DNA of 64,000 nt from G963668605 sp963668605 (GTDB lineage Bacteria > Acidobacteriota > Terriglobia > Bryobacterales > Bryobacteraceae). The stretch covers positions 6,944,001 to 7,008,000 of the forward strand of contig OY764903.1 of NCBI GenBank assembly GCA_963668605.1. The letters are read 5' to 3'. Below are positions 9,380 through 18,899 of the stretch, in pieces; position 1 is the stretch's first letter, and every line of letters starts with the position of its first letter. The notes below the pieces were generated by a model, which was given only the letters and a program-made list of their open reading frames with translations, was not told where the DNA came from and ran no database searches. Both the position numbers and the translations under genes were made by a program.

Positions 9380-10714
9380 CTACTCCTCCAACTTTCCAAC
9401 AAGTTCCTTGAAAACCTGCCCGCGGTGCTCGAAGCTGCGGAACTGATCGAAGCTTGCGCAGGCGGGTGCGAGTAACACGGCATCGCCAGCAATTGCCGAC
9501 GTTGAAGCTAGACGCACGGCGCTTGCGATGTCGCCGCATTGAATCACGGGCAGCGCATCGCCGAGGTGTTCGGTGATGATTGGCGCCGCTTTGCCGATCA
9601 GCAACGCCGCGCGGGCCTTCGCGCGAAGCGGATCGCGCAGCACGCGGTAGTCCGAGCCCTTATCTTTTCCGCCGAGAATGATCCAGAGTCCGCCGTTGAA
9701 AGCCGCGACGGCCTTCATCGTGGCGTCGACGTTTGTGGCTTTCGAGTCGTTGTAGTAATCCACGCCGCGCACTGTGCGGACAAATTCGAGACGATGCTCG
9801 ACACCCGGAAAGCTGCGCACGGCTGCGGCGATGTCCGGTAGTGTCGCGCCCGCGAGGCGCGCCGCGGCGGCCGCTGCCATTGTGTTCTCGATGTTGTGGC
9901 TGCCACGCAGCGGAATTTCGGCGGCGCTCATCAGTGTCTCGCCATCGAATTGAATCCGTGCGCCGTCGAACCACAATCCCGGCGCGACCGGTTTCGCAAG
10001 GCTGAACCAGAGGATGTGGCTGTGTGCACCACCCGCATACGACAGGCAAGCCGCGTCGTCCGCGTTGAGCACGGCAAAATCTTCGGCCGTCTGATTCCGG
10101 AAGATCTGCCCTTTCGCCGCAGCATAGGCTTCCATGGTGTGGTGGCGATCGAGGTGATCCGGAGTCACGTTCGTTACAAGGGCGATTTTTGCGCGAAACG
10201 TATCGATGGTTTCAAGTTGAAAGCTCGAAAGTTCGAGCACGTTCCACTGCTCCGGCCTCGATGCCGCGACCATAGCGGCCGGTGGCGTGCCGATGTTGCC
10301 GCCCACTTGGCAGGCGATGCCGCATTCTTTGAGAATGTGGCCGACCATCGCCGTGGTCGTCGTCTTCCCATTCGCTCCGGTGATGCCGATTGTGGGGCCT
10401 TCGAGATACCAGGAGGCCAGTTCCAACTCGCCGATTACGGGAATGCTCCGACCGCGCGCGGCGAGAACATCGGGAACATCGGCGGGGACTCCGGGCGAGA
10501 TCACGATCAGATCGCGGCCTTCGAAGAGTCCTGGCGATTGCGCGGCGAACGGCACGTTATATCGTTCCAACACGGCAGCGGCTTCGCCGAGTTCGGCCAG
10601 CGCGCGCGAGTCCGTGGCTTGCACATGGGCGCCATGCGCGGTGAGCAGTTCCACGGCCGCGAGGCCGGACTTCGCCATTCCAACGACTAATACGTTTGCT
10701 TCTGAAACCTGCAA
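9380..10714 (-). CDS. murD: UDP-N-acetylmuramoyl-L-alanine--D-glutamate ligase
   Basis: A 444-aa Mur ligase adding D-Glu. The N-terminal domain has LVVGMAKSGLAAVELL, the ATP loop GANGKTTTTAM is near residue 115, and VTNVTPDHLDRH and YNDSKATNVDATMKA are the MurD-type central and C-terminal motifs. Four bases separate it from mraY upstream and two from ftsW downstream. Confidence 0.98.
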   Translation of the reverse strand: MQVSEANVLVVGMAKSGLAAVELLTAHGAHVQATDSRALAELGEAAAVLERYNVPFAAQSPGLFEGRDLIVISPGVPADVPDVLAARGRSIPVIGELELASWYLEGPTIGITGANGKTTTTAMVGHILKECGIACQVGGNIGTPPAAMVAASRPEQWNVLELSSFQLETIDTFRAKIALVTNVTPDHLDRHHTMEAYAAAKGQIFRNQTAEDFAVLNADDAACLSYAGGAHSHILWFSLAKPVAPGLWFDGARIQFDGETLMSAAEIPLRGSHNIENTMAAAAAARLAGATLPDIAAAVRSFPGVEHRLEFVRTVRGVDYYNDSKATNVDATMKAVAAFNGGLWIILGGKDKGSDYRVLRDPLRAKARAALLIGKAAPIITEHLGDALPVIQCGDIASAVRLASTSAIAGDAVLLAPACASFDQFRSFEHRGQVFKELVGKLEE

Positions 10715-10718
10715 TCCT

Positions 10719-11852
10719 CTACCTCAACTTCAACGTGGTGAGCGCGAACAGCGCCAGCACCAGACCAATAATCCAAAACCTTGCGATAACCTTCGATTCG
10801 GCCCACCCGAGTTGTTCGAAATGATGATGGATCGGGGCCATTCTGAAAATTCGCTTCCCACGCATCTTGAAACTTGCCACCTGCAAAATCACCGAGAGCG
10901 CCTCCATCACAAAGACGCCACCGACGAAGATAAGCAGGATCTCCTGCTTGATCAGAACCGCCACGACGCCGAGGCCGCCGCCGAGCGCAAGCGATCCGAC
11001 ATCGCCCATGAAAACTTCGGCCGGGTGCGCATTCCACCACAGAAAGCCTATCGAGGCGCCCGTCATTGCGCCGCAGAATACCGCGACCTCCTGCGCGCCC
11101 GGCTGCCGCGCGAGGCCGAGATATTGCGAGAACTCGCGATGACCGGAGACGTAGCTCAGGATTGTCATCGCGCCGGCGGCGATAATCATGAGACCGATCG
11201 CCAGGCCGTCGAGGCCATCCGTCAGGTTGACCGCGTTGGAACAGCCGACGAGCACAAAAAAGAGAAATCCGAAGAAAAAGATGAAAGCCAGCGGATACGT
11301 CCATGGGTTGCTGAGCAGGCCGCCAATCAGCAGATCCGGTTTCCACGACTTCAGGAACGGCACGTTCATGCTTGTCGAGTAAGTGCCGGTCGCGTGCAGA
11401 GCTAGAAGCCAGACGCCGATGGCCATCGCGGCGAAGAATTGCAGCAGCAATTTCTTTCGGGCCGTGAGGCCGAGGTTTTGCATCTTCTTCACTTTCGTGA
11501 AGTCGTCATAGAAGCCAATCGCGCCGAAGCTCACCACGGCGAACAATGCGATCCAGACATACTGCACCGTGAGGTTGGCCCACAGTAGCGTCGGGACGAC
11601 GATCGAGATCACGATCAGAACACCGCCCATCGTCGGCGTGCCGGCCTTTTTCAGATGGGATTTCGGCCCATCCTCCCGGATGTGCTGGCCGATCTGGAAT
11701 TCACGCAGTTTTGCAATGAGAAAGGGACCCAACGCGATGCACAGGAACAACGCCGTCAAACTGGCGAAGGCCACGCGAAACGTCGCGTATTGAAAGACGC
11801 GAAGCGGACTGAAGTAGGGGAATAATTTTTCGAACAGCAGCCAATAGAGCAT
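10719..11852 (-). CDS. mraY: Phospho-N-acetylmuramoyl-pentapeptide-transferase MraY
   Basis: A 377-aa membrane enzyme forming lipid I. About ten transmembrane segments are visible. Catalytic signatures are FYDDFTKVKK (paired Asp), NLTDGLDGLAIG, GDVGSLALGGGLG and PIHHHFEQLGW, all intact. It lies between murF (5-base gap) and murD (4-base gap). Confidence 0.98.
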   Translation of the reverse strand: MLYWLLFEKLFPYFSPLRVFQYATFRVAFASLTALFLCIALGPFLIAKLREFQIGQHIREDGPKSHLKKAGTPTMGGVLIVISIVVPTLLWANLTVQYVWIALFAVVSFGAIGFYDDFTKVKKMQNLGLTARKKLLLQFFAAMAIGVWLLALHATGTYSTSMNVPFLKSWKPDLLIGGLLSNPWTYPLAFIFFFGFLFFVLVGCSNAVNLTDGLDGLAIGLMIIAAGAMTILSYVSGHREFSQYLGLARQPGAQEVAVFCGAMTGASIGFLWWNAHPAEVFMGDVGSLALGGGLGVVAVLIKQEILLIFVGGVFVMEALSVILQVASFKMRGKRIFRMAPIHHHFEQLGWAESKVIARFWIIGLVLALFALTTLKLR

Positions 11853-11857
11853 CCGAT

Positions 11858-13201
11858 TTACGCCATGAACCTTTCCAGAGCCCGCTCGACGCGGGTCCCT
11901 CGCGAGCCTTTGAAGAGGATGGCGTCGCCCTCTCCAGCGTGTTGGCGCAGGAATTCGCCGGCTGCCTCAGGGTCCTCGAAAAAGAACGCGGCGTCGACCG
12001 CCATGCCTGCCTTCACGGCCTCGTCGACCATGTAGCGTGCAGCGCCGCGTATTCCAACGAGTATAGAAACCCTGCTTTCCGCGACGAAACGACCGACGTC
12101 GCGGTGCAGCGGCTCAGACCAGCGTCCGAGTTCGAGCATCTCCCCCAACGCGGCGATTCTGCGCCGTGCCGGCGTATCCCGGAGCACGCAGACCATCGAG
12201 CGTGCCGCATCGGGATTGGAGTTGTAGCAATCGTTCCAAATTGTAATTCCGTTCTTCGACAGGCGCTCGCCGCGCATCTTGCCGGGCGTCAACGTGTGTA
12301 CCGGTTCGAGCAGATCTTCGGCCGGAATGCCGTACACGCGGCGTGCCACGGCGAGGCCCGCCAGGATGTTGAGCACGGCGTGGCGTCCCGTCAACTGGCT
12401 CTCGAAACGCACGCCGGCGGCGTGGAAACTGACGCCGTCGGGCCGGTACTCGATCGCGGTCGCGCGTACGTCGGCTTCGTTTTCGATTCCGAAGGTGATC
12501 GACGGCCCCGGGTGGATCTCAGCGAAACGCCGCACGCGCGCGTCGTCGGCGTTCAACACGGCGATGCCGCTGGCGGGCAGCGTCTCGATCAACTCGCGTT
12601 TTGCAAGCGCGATGCCGTCCTGCGAGTCGAAGTGTTCGATGTGCGCCCAGCCCACATTGGTGACGACGCCGACCTGCGGCCGTGCGAGCTTGGCCAGCCT
12701 GCGGATTTCGCCGCTATGGTTCATGCCGATTTCGATGACGCCGGCTTCGGCGTCATCGGGCAGGCGCAGGAGCGTGAGTGGCAGGCCGAAGTCGTTGTTG
12801 AAATTGCCCTCTGTCTTGCCAACGCGTTTGCGCGCCGCGAGCATGTGCGCGATCACATCCTTCGTGGTGGTCTTGCCCGCACTGCCGGTCACCGCGATGA
12901 TGTCTCCGCCCCACAGCGTGCGCGCCAGTGCTGCAAGCTGTTGGAGAGCGGCCAGCGTATCCGGCGTCTGAATCAGCGTGCCCGCGGCTTCTACGTGACG
13001 GTCGACAACCGCGGCTGCCGCGCCGCGCGCGAAGGCATCGGCGAGATAGGCATGACCATCGTGCGTGGGGCCGCGCAGTGCGAAGAATAGCGCCCCGGGT
13101 TCAATCGTGCGCGAATCAATGCTCCACGAACAGACGGGCACGGAGGGCAGGGGAATGTCCGCTCCCAATGCCGCCGCGATTTGTGCCAGATCCAGAGTCA
13201 T
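11858..13201 (-). CDS. murF: UDP-MurNAc-tripeptide--D-Ala-D-Ala ligase MurF
   Basis: A 447-aa Mur ligase adding the D-Ala-D-Ala dipeptide. It shows SIDSRTIEPGALFFALRG in the N-domain, the ATP loop GSAGKTTTKD near residue 106, NFNNDFGLPLTLL, and a C-domain with NDCYNSNPDA. All are typical of MurF. Three bases separate it from murE. Confidence 0.98.
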   Translation of the reverse strand: MTLDLAQIAAALGADIPLPSVPVCSWSIDSRTIEPGALFFALRGPTHDGHAYLADAFARGAAAAVVDRHVEAAGTLIQTPDTLAALQQLAALARTLWGGDIIAVTGSAGKTTTKDVIAHMLAARKRVGKTEGNFNNDFGLPLTLLRLPDDAEAGVIEIGMNHSGEIRRLAKLARPQVGVVTNVGWAHIEHFDSQDGIALAKRELIETLPASGIAVLNADDARVRRFAEIHPGPSITFGIENEADVRATAIEYRPDGVSFHAAGVRFESQLTGRHAVLNILAGLAVARRVYGIPAEDLLEPVHTLTPGKMRGERLSKNGITIWNDCYNSNPDAARSMVCVLRDTPARRRIAALGEMLELGRWSEPLHRDVGRFVAESRVSILVGIRGAARYMVDEAVKAGMAVDAAFFFEDPEAAGEFLRQHAGEGDAILFKGSRGTRVERALERFMA

Positions 13202-13204
13202 CCC

Positions 13205-14677
13205 CTATTGTTTCCCGTAGCCTACCGCACGCAGCGCTTTGCGCGCCTCTTCGCGATCGTCGAAATGGATCGTCCTGTCGTTCAAGATCTGATATGGTTC
13301 GTGACCCTTCCCTGCGAGGATCACGATGTCGCCCGGTCCGGCCTCGTGGATCGCCAACTGAATGGCTCGCTCGCGATTCGGCTCCATTTTGCAGGCGGTG
13401 TCGAAGCGGCGCATGCCCACCATCGCGTCGTTAATGATCGCCAGTGGGTCCTCCGAGCGCGGGTTGTCCGAAGTCAGCACGACGAAGTCGCTATTCTGAG
13501 CGGCCGCCATGCCCATCAGCGGACGCTTGTTCCGGTCCCGGTCGCCGCCGCAGCCGAACATCGTAATCACGCGTTTCGGCTTCAGGCCGCGCGCCACTGC
13601 GATCACATTGCGCAGGGCATCGTCGGTGTGTGCGTAGTCCACGACGACGAGAAACGGTTGGCCCTCTTCGATGCGCTCGAAGCGTCCTGGTACCGTGCCG
13701 CACGCCGCGATTCCGCGCGCAAGCGTGGCCGCGTCGAAGCCATAGCTCAAGCCCGTGCCCCAGGCCGCCAGGATATTGTACACGTTGAAGCGGCCAACCA
13801 ACGGCGACTCCACCGCGAATGACGTTCCCCGGTGGTTCACGTCGAAACGCAAGCCCGCGAAGCTGCTCGATATGTTGGTCGCGCGCAACTCCGCCGCCGT
13901 CTCCAGACCAAAGCGTATGCCGGCGCCGCACTCGATTTGCCTGCCGTATTCGTCATCCGCATTGATTACGGACCACTGCGGAGCCGGGGCGCCGGCGCCT
14001 TCAAACAACAGCCGCTTGGCTTGGAAATACTCCTCCATCGTTCCGTGGAAATCCAGATGATCTCTTGTCAGGTTGGTGAACACCGCAGTGTGGAAACGCA
14101 GCCCATAGACTCTTCCGAGCGCGAGAGCATGCGAGGAAACTTCCATTGTGACATGGCTGCCGTGGCGGCGCTCGGTCTCATCGAGGATGCGCAGCAGGTC
14201 TAGCGATTCGGGGGTCGTGTTGACCGCGTTGCGGACTTCGCCGGCAACATGATACTCGATCGTGCCCACCATCGATGTGATCGCGCCGGACGTGCGCAGG
14301 ATCGAATCGATCAGGTACGCCGTGGTGGTCTTGCCATTGGTGCCGGTGATGCCCGTGAGTTGGATGCGTTCGTCGGGCCGGCCATAGAAATTGCGTGCCG
14401 CAAGCGAAAGCGCATGCCTACCGTGTGGCGCCTGAATCCACGCGCCATCGAATCCGGCAGGCCGTTGCGACTCGCTGACCACCGCGCACGCGCCGCGCTC
14501 CAGGGCCTGGGCCGCATACTTGCGTCCGTCCGTTTTTGCGCCTTTGAACGCAAAGAACAGCGTACCCGACGAGACTCGGCGCGAATCGTACTCCAGGCCG
14601 CTGACCAGCGTGCGGGCGAGGTCCTCCGGAAGCGTTCCTTCAAGTTCTGTTCCCGTGAAAATCTCCTGGATTGTCAT
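13205..14677 (-). CDS. murE: UDP-MurNAc-L-Ala-D-Glu--meso-diaminopimelate ligase MurE
   Basis: A 490-aa Mur ligase. The N-domain has YDSRRVSSGTLFFAFKG, the ATP loop is GTNGKTTTAYL, and the C-domain contains DNPRSEDP. The DNPR motif is the family marker for meso-diaminopimelate rather than lysine as substrate, consistent with a Gram-negative wall. I use ATG 14677 (MTIQEIF); the longer frame to 15112 runs inside ftsI. No strong ribosome site is seen, so translation is probably coupled to ftsI 25 bases upstream. Confidence 0.96.
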   Translation of the reverse strand: MTIQEIFTGTELEGTLPEDLARTLVSGLEYDSRRVSSGTLFFAFKGAKTDGRKYAAQALERGACAVVSESQRPAGFDGAWIQAPHGRHALSLAARNFYGRPDERIQLTGITGTNGKTTTAYLIDSILRTSGAITSMVGTIEYHVAGEVRNAVNTTPESLDLLRILDETERRHGSHVTMEVSSHALALGRVYGLRFHTAVFTNLTRDHLDFHGTMEEYFQAKRLLFEGAGAPAPQWSVINADDEYGRQIECGAGIRFGLETAAELRATNISSSFAGLRFDVNHRGTSFAVESPLVGRFNVYNILAAWGTGLSYGFDAATLARGIAACGTVPGRFERIEEGQPFLVVVDYAHTDDALRNVIAVARGLKPKRVITMFGCGGDRDRNKRPLMGMAAAQNSDFVVLTSDNPRSEDPLAIINDAMVGMRRFDTACKMEPNRERAIQLAIHEAGPGDIVILAGKGHEPYQILNDRTIHFDDREEARKALRAVGYGKQ

Positions 14678-14702
14678 GGCATGAACAGGATCGCAGCCGG
14701 GG

Positions 14703-16790
14703 CTATCTGGCAAATTGGATCCGAATCCTTTCTCCTTGCGGCAGAACGGCGCCTGCGGCGGGAAACTGCGCCCGCACGATTCCACTCCCCACGAACTCGA
14801 CGGGCAGGCCCATTCCTGAGGCCGTTTCCAGGACGGCGCGCATCGTTTTGCCCTGAAAGTTGGGCACGCGCGGCCCGACTGCCACGACAGCAGCCTGCTC
14901 CGCTGGCGAGGAAAGACCAGGCACGAGGACGGGCAAAAGTGGCGCGCCCAATTCGGCGATCGCGAGATCGTTAATCTTCTCGCTATCGGCATCCGGTTGC
15001 GGCTTGGCGCTCTCCGGCCGCATCGTTTCCGGCAGGTCGCGAGGAATATCGAGTATGCGCATCGCCGCCGCCGCCACTTCTGCGAACACCGGTGCGGCCA
15101 CCGCGCCGCCATACTTCGCCGCGCCGTTCAACGTGACCACAATCACCACCGCCGGATTCGAGACCGGCGCAAAGCCCATGAACGAGGCGTTGTACTTGTG
15201 CGTGTAGGCGTGCGTCTCGAAATCGAAGATCTGCGCCGATCCGGTCTTGCCGCCCGAGCTGTAGCCTTTTAATTGCGCTTTTCTGCCGGTGCCGTACAGC
15301 ACGACGCCTTCCATCATCTTGCGCATCGTAATGGCCGTTTCGGGATCGAGCACGCGTTTTGGCTTTACGTCGTTTTCAATTTCCATACCGCCGCGCGTGT
15401 GGCTGGTTCTTGACGTGATGCGCGGACGCACCAGCAAGCCGCCGTTTGCGACAACCGAACAGGCTTGCGCCAGTTGCACCGTGGTCGTGCTGATTTCGTG
15501 ACCCATCGCGACGGACCCGATCGAACTCTTCGACCACGCCTTCACCTTGCGCACCAGGCCGGGTTCCTCGGCCGGCAGCAGAATTCCGGTCTGCCGTCCG
15601 AAGCCGAAGCGCGTTACGTAATCGTACATACCCTGGTCGCCCACCTTCAGGCCGATCTGAATGGCGCCGATGTTGCTCGAGTGCGCGAGCACGTCCGAGA
15701 CCGATAGCGAAGAATAGGAATTGTGATCGTGGATCACGCGACCGAACAGATTGAGCACGCCGTTGCCGCACGGAACGATGGTCTCCGGCGTCACTCGTTT
15801 GCATTCGAGCGCCGCCGAGATTGTGATCACCTTGAAGACTGAACCCGGCTCGAAGGGTCCGGATACGGCCAGGTTCAAGCGTGGCGAGAGATCCTGGCCG
15901 GGCTGCATCGGCTCGTTAGGATCGAAAGAGGGATAGCTGACCATCGCCAGGATCTCGCCAGTCTTTGGATTCATCACGACCACGGAGCCGGTCTTGCAGT
16001 TATTTTCGAGGATCGCTTTCTTCAATTCCCGCTCGGCGACGAATTGGATGCGCTCGTCGAGCGTCGTCGTGATGTGGATGCCCGCTATGGGCTCGGTGGA
16101 GACGACGGTCTCAAAACCGCGCTGCTTCGAATCCGTAACGATTCGCATCGTACCGGGCCGCCCTTGCAGATCTTCCTCGAAGCTCGCCTCCACGCCGACC
16201 GTGCCGCGCTCGGAGTGATCGACGCTGCCCACGACGTGCGCGGCCAACTCGCCCTTCGGATAGAAACGATGGCTTTCCGTGCGGAACTCCACCCATTGCA
16301 GTCCATAGCTGCGCAGCCGGCTCGATTCCTCGGGAGTGATCTTGCGCTTGACCCACAGAAAGCCCTTCTGCGAGTCGCGGTATGAGCGCAGTTTGTCGAA
16401 CAACTCCTGGCGGTCGAGGCTCAGCACCGTGGCGAGAACATCGGAGGCAACGCTGATATCGGGGATGCGGAGGGGGTTGACGCAGACAGAATCTACCGGG
16501 AGGCTCATCGCCAGAGGCTGGCCGTTGCGATCGAAGATGGTTCCGCGGGGCGCCTGGATCTCGACGATCTTTTCCTGTTGCACCTGAGCCATGTGCTGGA
16601 AGTCGTCATGGCGCACAATCTGCAATTGCACCAGGCGGAAGAAGATGATGGCGATCCACAGCAGGGCGAAGCGGGCGACGATGCGCAGCCGTCTGGCTGG
16701 CCGCGCTTCGACAGACGGCGTTTCATTCTCTCCATCTTCCAGACGATTTGTGAATTTGGATCGAAGCCAATCCAGGCCCGGCATTCTCAT
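14703..16790 (-). CDS. ftsI: Septal penicillin-binding transpeptidase FtsI/PBP with PASTA domain
   Basis: A 695-aa class B penicillin-binding protein. A cytoplasmic tail and one membrane helix (about 37-57) precede the dimerisation domain with RGTIFDRNGQPLA and then the transpeptidase domain. The active-site SxxK is PGSVFK near residue 317, SxN is in HSSNIG near 370, and KTG in GGKTGSAQ near 515. A C-terminal PASTA repeat (VPNFQGKTMRAVLE...) occupies the last 60 or so residues. PASTA on a septal PBP is common outside Proteobacteria. Start supported by AGGGAGGA seven bases before the ATG. Confidence 0.97.
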   Translation of the reverse strand: MRMPGLDWLRSKFTNRLEDGENETPSVEARPARRLRIVARFALLWIAIIFFRLVQLQIVRHDDFQHMAQVQQEKIVEIQAPRGTIFDRNGQPLAMSLPVDSVCVNPLRIPDISVASDVLATVLSLDRQELFDKLRSYRDSQKGFLWVKRKITPEESSRLRSYGLQWVEFRTESHRFYPKGELAAHVVGSVDHSERGTVGVEASFEEDLQGRPGTMRIVTDSKQRGFETVVSTEPIAGIHITTTLDERIQFVAERELKKAILENNCKTGSVVVMNPKTGEILAMVSYPSFDPNEPMQPGQDLSPRLNLAVSGPFEPGSVFKVITISAALECKRVTPETIVPCGNGVLNLFGRVIHDHNSYSSLSVSDVLAHSSNIGAIQIGLKVGDQGMYDYVTRFGFGRQTGILLPAEEPGLVRKVKAWSKSSIGSVAMGHEISTTTVQLAQACSVVANGGLLVRPRITSRTSHTRGGMEIENDVKPKRVLDPETAITMRKMMEGVVLYGTGRKAQLKGYSSGGKTGSAQIFDFETHAYTHKYNASFMGFAPVSNPAVVIVVTLNGAAKYGGAVAAPVFAEVAAAAMRILDIPRDLPETMRPESAKPQPDADSEKINDLAIAELGAPLLPVLVPGLSSPAEQAAVVAVGPRVPNFQGKTMRAVLETASGMGLPVEFVGSGIVRAQFPAAGAVLPQGERIRIQFAR

Positions 16791-16829
16791 GGCTTGTCCT
16801 CCCTGCCGGACTGCCCGGTGGGGGTGGTT

Positions 16830-17318
16830 CTATTTCTTCGGTACGTTGAGAGCGAGCGAGCCTTCCTGCGAATTCAAGTAGATCACGTGGCCGGGCGCCG
16901 GATCGACAAACTCCTGGATTCGCGCCAGTTCTTCCAAACGCGCGGGGCTCACGAGCTTCGCTTCCTGCAATTCCAGGCTCGCGCGCTCGTTCATTAATAC
17001 CTGTTGCTCCAGGCGCAGCGCTTCGATCTGGTATCCGGCGAGCATGCGGTAGGCGCCCGGAAGCAGCAGACCGATAAAGAGCACGGCGGCGGCGGAACCC
17101 GCGCCGATCATGTTCCAGCAACGCTGCGGCGCAACAGGGTCGAATTCGCGCACGACGCGCGTGTTGTCGATGGTTTTCACGAAAAAGAAGAGGTCCTCGT
17201 TCGGAATCGGCCGCAGGCGGAATGGATCCGCGGCGGGGCGCTGGCGGACGGCCGGTGCGGCCGCCGCATCCGTTGCGGGCGAGGTGAATCGGGAGAAAAT
17301 CGTTGCCAGTGTTGCCAT
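16830..17318 (-). CDS. ftsL: FtsL-like divisome protein
   Basis: A 162-aa bitopic protein. A long Ala/Pro/Arg-rich cytoplasmic region is followed by one membrane helix at about residues 73-92 (AAAVLFIGLLLPGAYRM), then a heptad-like coiled coil rich in Leu/Glu (IEALRLEQQVLMNERASLELQEAKL), and a short tail. Sequence is weakly conserved in this family, so the call rests on topology plus position between rsmH and ftsI. Confidence 0.82.
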   Translation of the reverse strand: MATLATIFSRFTSPATDAAAAPAVRQRPAADPFRLRPIPNEDLFFFVKTIDNTRVVREFDPVAPQRCWNMIGAGSAAAVLFIGLLLPGAYRMLAGYQIEALRLEQQVLMNERASLELQEAKLVSPARLEELARIQEFVDPAPGHVIYLNSQEGSLALNVPKK

Positions 17319-17328
17319 CTTTGATTCG

Positions 17329-18189
17329 CTATTTCATCTCCAGCGCCCGCAGTTTCGCGCTGCGCGACGCCGGGTTGTGCTGAACTTCGCCTTCAGCCGG
17401 CGTGACCACGTGCTTGGTCAGGATTTGCGCTCTGCCCTCCCGGGCGAGCGCCTGAAAACTCTGCTTCACTTTTCTATCCTCGAGCGACATAAACGAAATA
17501 ATCACGATTCGTCCGCCGGGTCGCACGAGTTTGGGCGCTTCCGCCAGCAGGGCATCCAACTCCTCCTGCTCGCTGTTGACTGCTAACCGCAGGGCCATGA
17601 ATGTTCTCGTGGCCGGATGCAGTTTGCCCGTCCGGGGCACAACCGCTTCGATGACGCTGGCCAAATGCCCTGTCGATCGAAGCGGTCGTGCCCGAACGAT
17701 TGCTCTGGCTATCTTCCGCGACCTCCTTTCTTCGCCAAGTTGATAGATCAGGTTGGCGAGGGCCTCTTCGGCGCTGAAATTCACCAAATCGGCGGCCGGC
17801 TCCCCTGTGCTGCGATCCATGCGCATGTCGAGGGGCCCGTCGGCCATCAAAGAAAACCCGCGTTCCGCCTCCGTCAACTGAAGCCGACTCACGCCCAGGT
17901 CGGCAAGCAAGCCGTCGACCTGAGCTATTCCTTGAGCCGGTAGGGTGGAGGACAACTGCGAAAATCTGCCGTGGCAGTAGCGGATCCGGCCGGAATACTC
18001 CGCCGTGTTCCGTTTGGCGATCTCGATCGATTCGAGATCGCGATCCTGCCCAATTACGATTCCTGTCGTCAGACGCGCCGCGATAGCTCCCGTATGCCCG
18101 CCCAATCCCAGCGTCACATCCAGATATGTGCCTTCCGGCCGGACTGCCAAGTACTCCAGAGCTGCGTCGGTCATGACGGGAATATGCAT
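17329..18189 (-). CDS. rsmH: 16S rRNA (cytosine1402-N4)-methyltransferase RsmH (MraW)
   Basis: A 286-aa SAM-dependent methyltransferase modifying C1402 of 16S rRNA. It begins MHIPVMTDAALEYL, with the SAM loop DVTLGLGGHTGAI near residue 25, GLLADLGVSRLQL, and a C-terminal NPASRSAKLRALE block, all classic RsmH. It lies 9 bases after the mraZ stop with no good Shine-Dalgarno sequence, suggesting translational coupling. Confidence 0.98.
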   Translation of the reverse strand: MHIPVMTDAALEYLAVRPEGTYLDVTLGLGGHTGAIAARLTTGIVIGQDRDLESIEIAKRNTAEYSGRIRYCHGRFSQLSSTLPAQGIAQVDGLLADLGVSRLQLTEAERGFSLMADGPLDMRMDRSTGEPAADLVNFSAEEALANLIYQLGEERRSRKIARAIVRARPLRSTGHLASVIEAVVPRTGKLHPATRTFMALRLAVNSEQEELDALLAEAPKLVRPGGRIVIISFMSLEDRKVKQSFQALAREGRAQILTKHVVTPAEGEVQHNPASRSAKLRALEMK

Positions 18190-18198
18190 ACATACCCG

Positions 18199-18681
18199 CT
18201 ACCGGAGGCCTTTTCTCTCCAAATCTGCCAACGTTCCGGTGCGCTGAAGCGCCCGGCGCTTGCGCTCTTCGTAACGCTGGTTGTTGTACACCGTCAGACG
18301 ATTCTTATAGCGTTCGAGCCATACGGTTTCATTCTCAAGGCCGAGTTCGCGACGCAAATTCGTCGGCAGCAGTACGCGCCCTTGCCCATCAATGTCGCCG
18401 CCCTCTCCGTAGGCCTGCGCTAAAAAGTACAGGTCGCCGACGCCCTCCGGGTCTTCCTGCGGCTGCTGAAAAATCTCCAAGTTGCTTTCCCACACCGAAT
18501 TCGGGTAGATTCGAGCTGTGGATCCGTCCAAACTCGTGATGAACACCTTGCTATCGCCGAACTCCCGCAAGTACTGCTGTGCGGCAACCGGGAGTTTCAA
18601 GCGGCCCTTTTCGTCCACGCGCGCCTGCAGTAATCCCTGCGGTGCTCCTGCGGACGACGTCGGTGTTCGCTCTTGGTCCAC
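18199..18681 (-). CDS. mraZ: Transcriptional regulator MraZ
   Basis: A 160-aa protein with two AbrB-like MraZ half-domains: ARVDEKGRLKLP near residue 20 and GGDIDGQGRVLLP near residue 95. MraZ binds tandem repeats ahead of its own operon and tunes dcw expression. The only plausible start is GTG 18681: an in-frame TAA lies immediately upstream (18684-18682) and no other good start precedes the first domain. That GTG is part of the fourth operator repeat. The C-terminus is basic. Confidence 0.95.
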   Translation of the reverse strand: MDQERTPTSSAGAPQGLLQARVDEKGRLKLPVAAQQYLREFGDSKVFITSLDGSTARIYPNSVWESNLEIFQQPQEDPEGVGDLYFLAQAYGEGGDIDGQGRVLLPTNLRRELGLENETVWLERYKNRLTVYNNQRYEERKRRALQRTGTLADLERKGLR

Positions 18682-18711
18682 TTAAGGCCACCTTCGGCCA
18701 TTTAAATCCAC
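18677..18711 (-). promoter_or_regulatory. MraZ operator: four direct repeats at 10-bp period
   Basis: On the minus strand GTGGA (18711-18707), ATGGC (18701-18697), GTGGC (18691-18687) and GTGGA (18681-18677) repeat every 10 bases with 5-base spacers. This matches the architecture of known MraZ operators (TGGGN boxes with 5-base spacers in E. coli). The last box contains the GTG start codon of mraZ itself, so bound MraZ would cover the translation start region of its own gene. Confidence 0.8.
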
Positions 18712-18899
18712 TAAGCGAGTGTCGCACAACCGCAAGAATGAACGCAAGCGAAATCTGTCAGATTTTTGGGTTGAATTGTCCCTTGTGGTGTGTCGGTTTG
18801 CAGGCCCTGCCTGTTGGGGCTTGAGCGCAGGGAAAGGACCCGGATTTCGCCCTAGTCGAGTCTAATGAAAACGCTTTATGCTGGCAATCCGGCTGCTTG

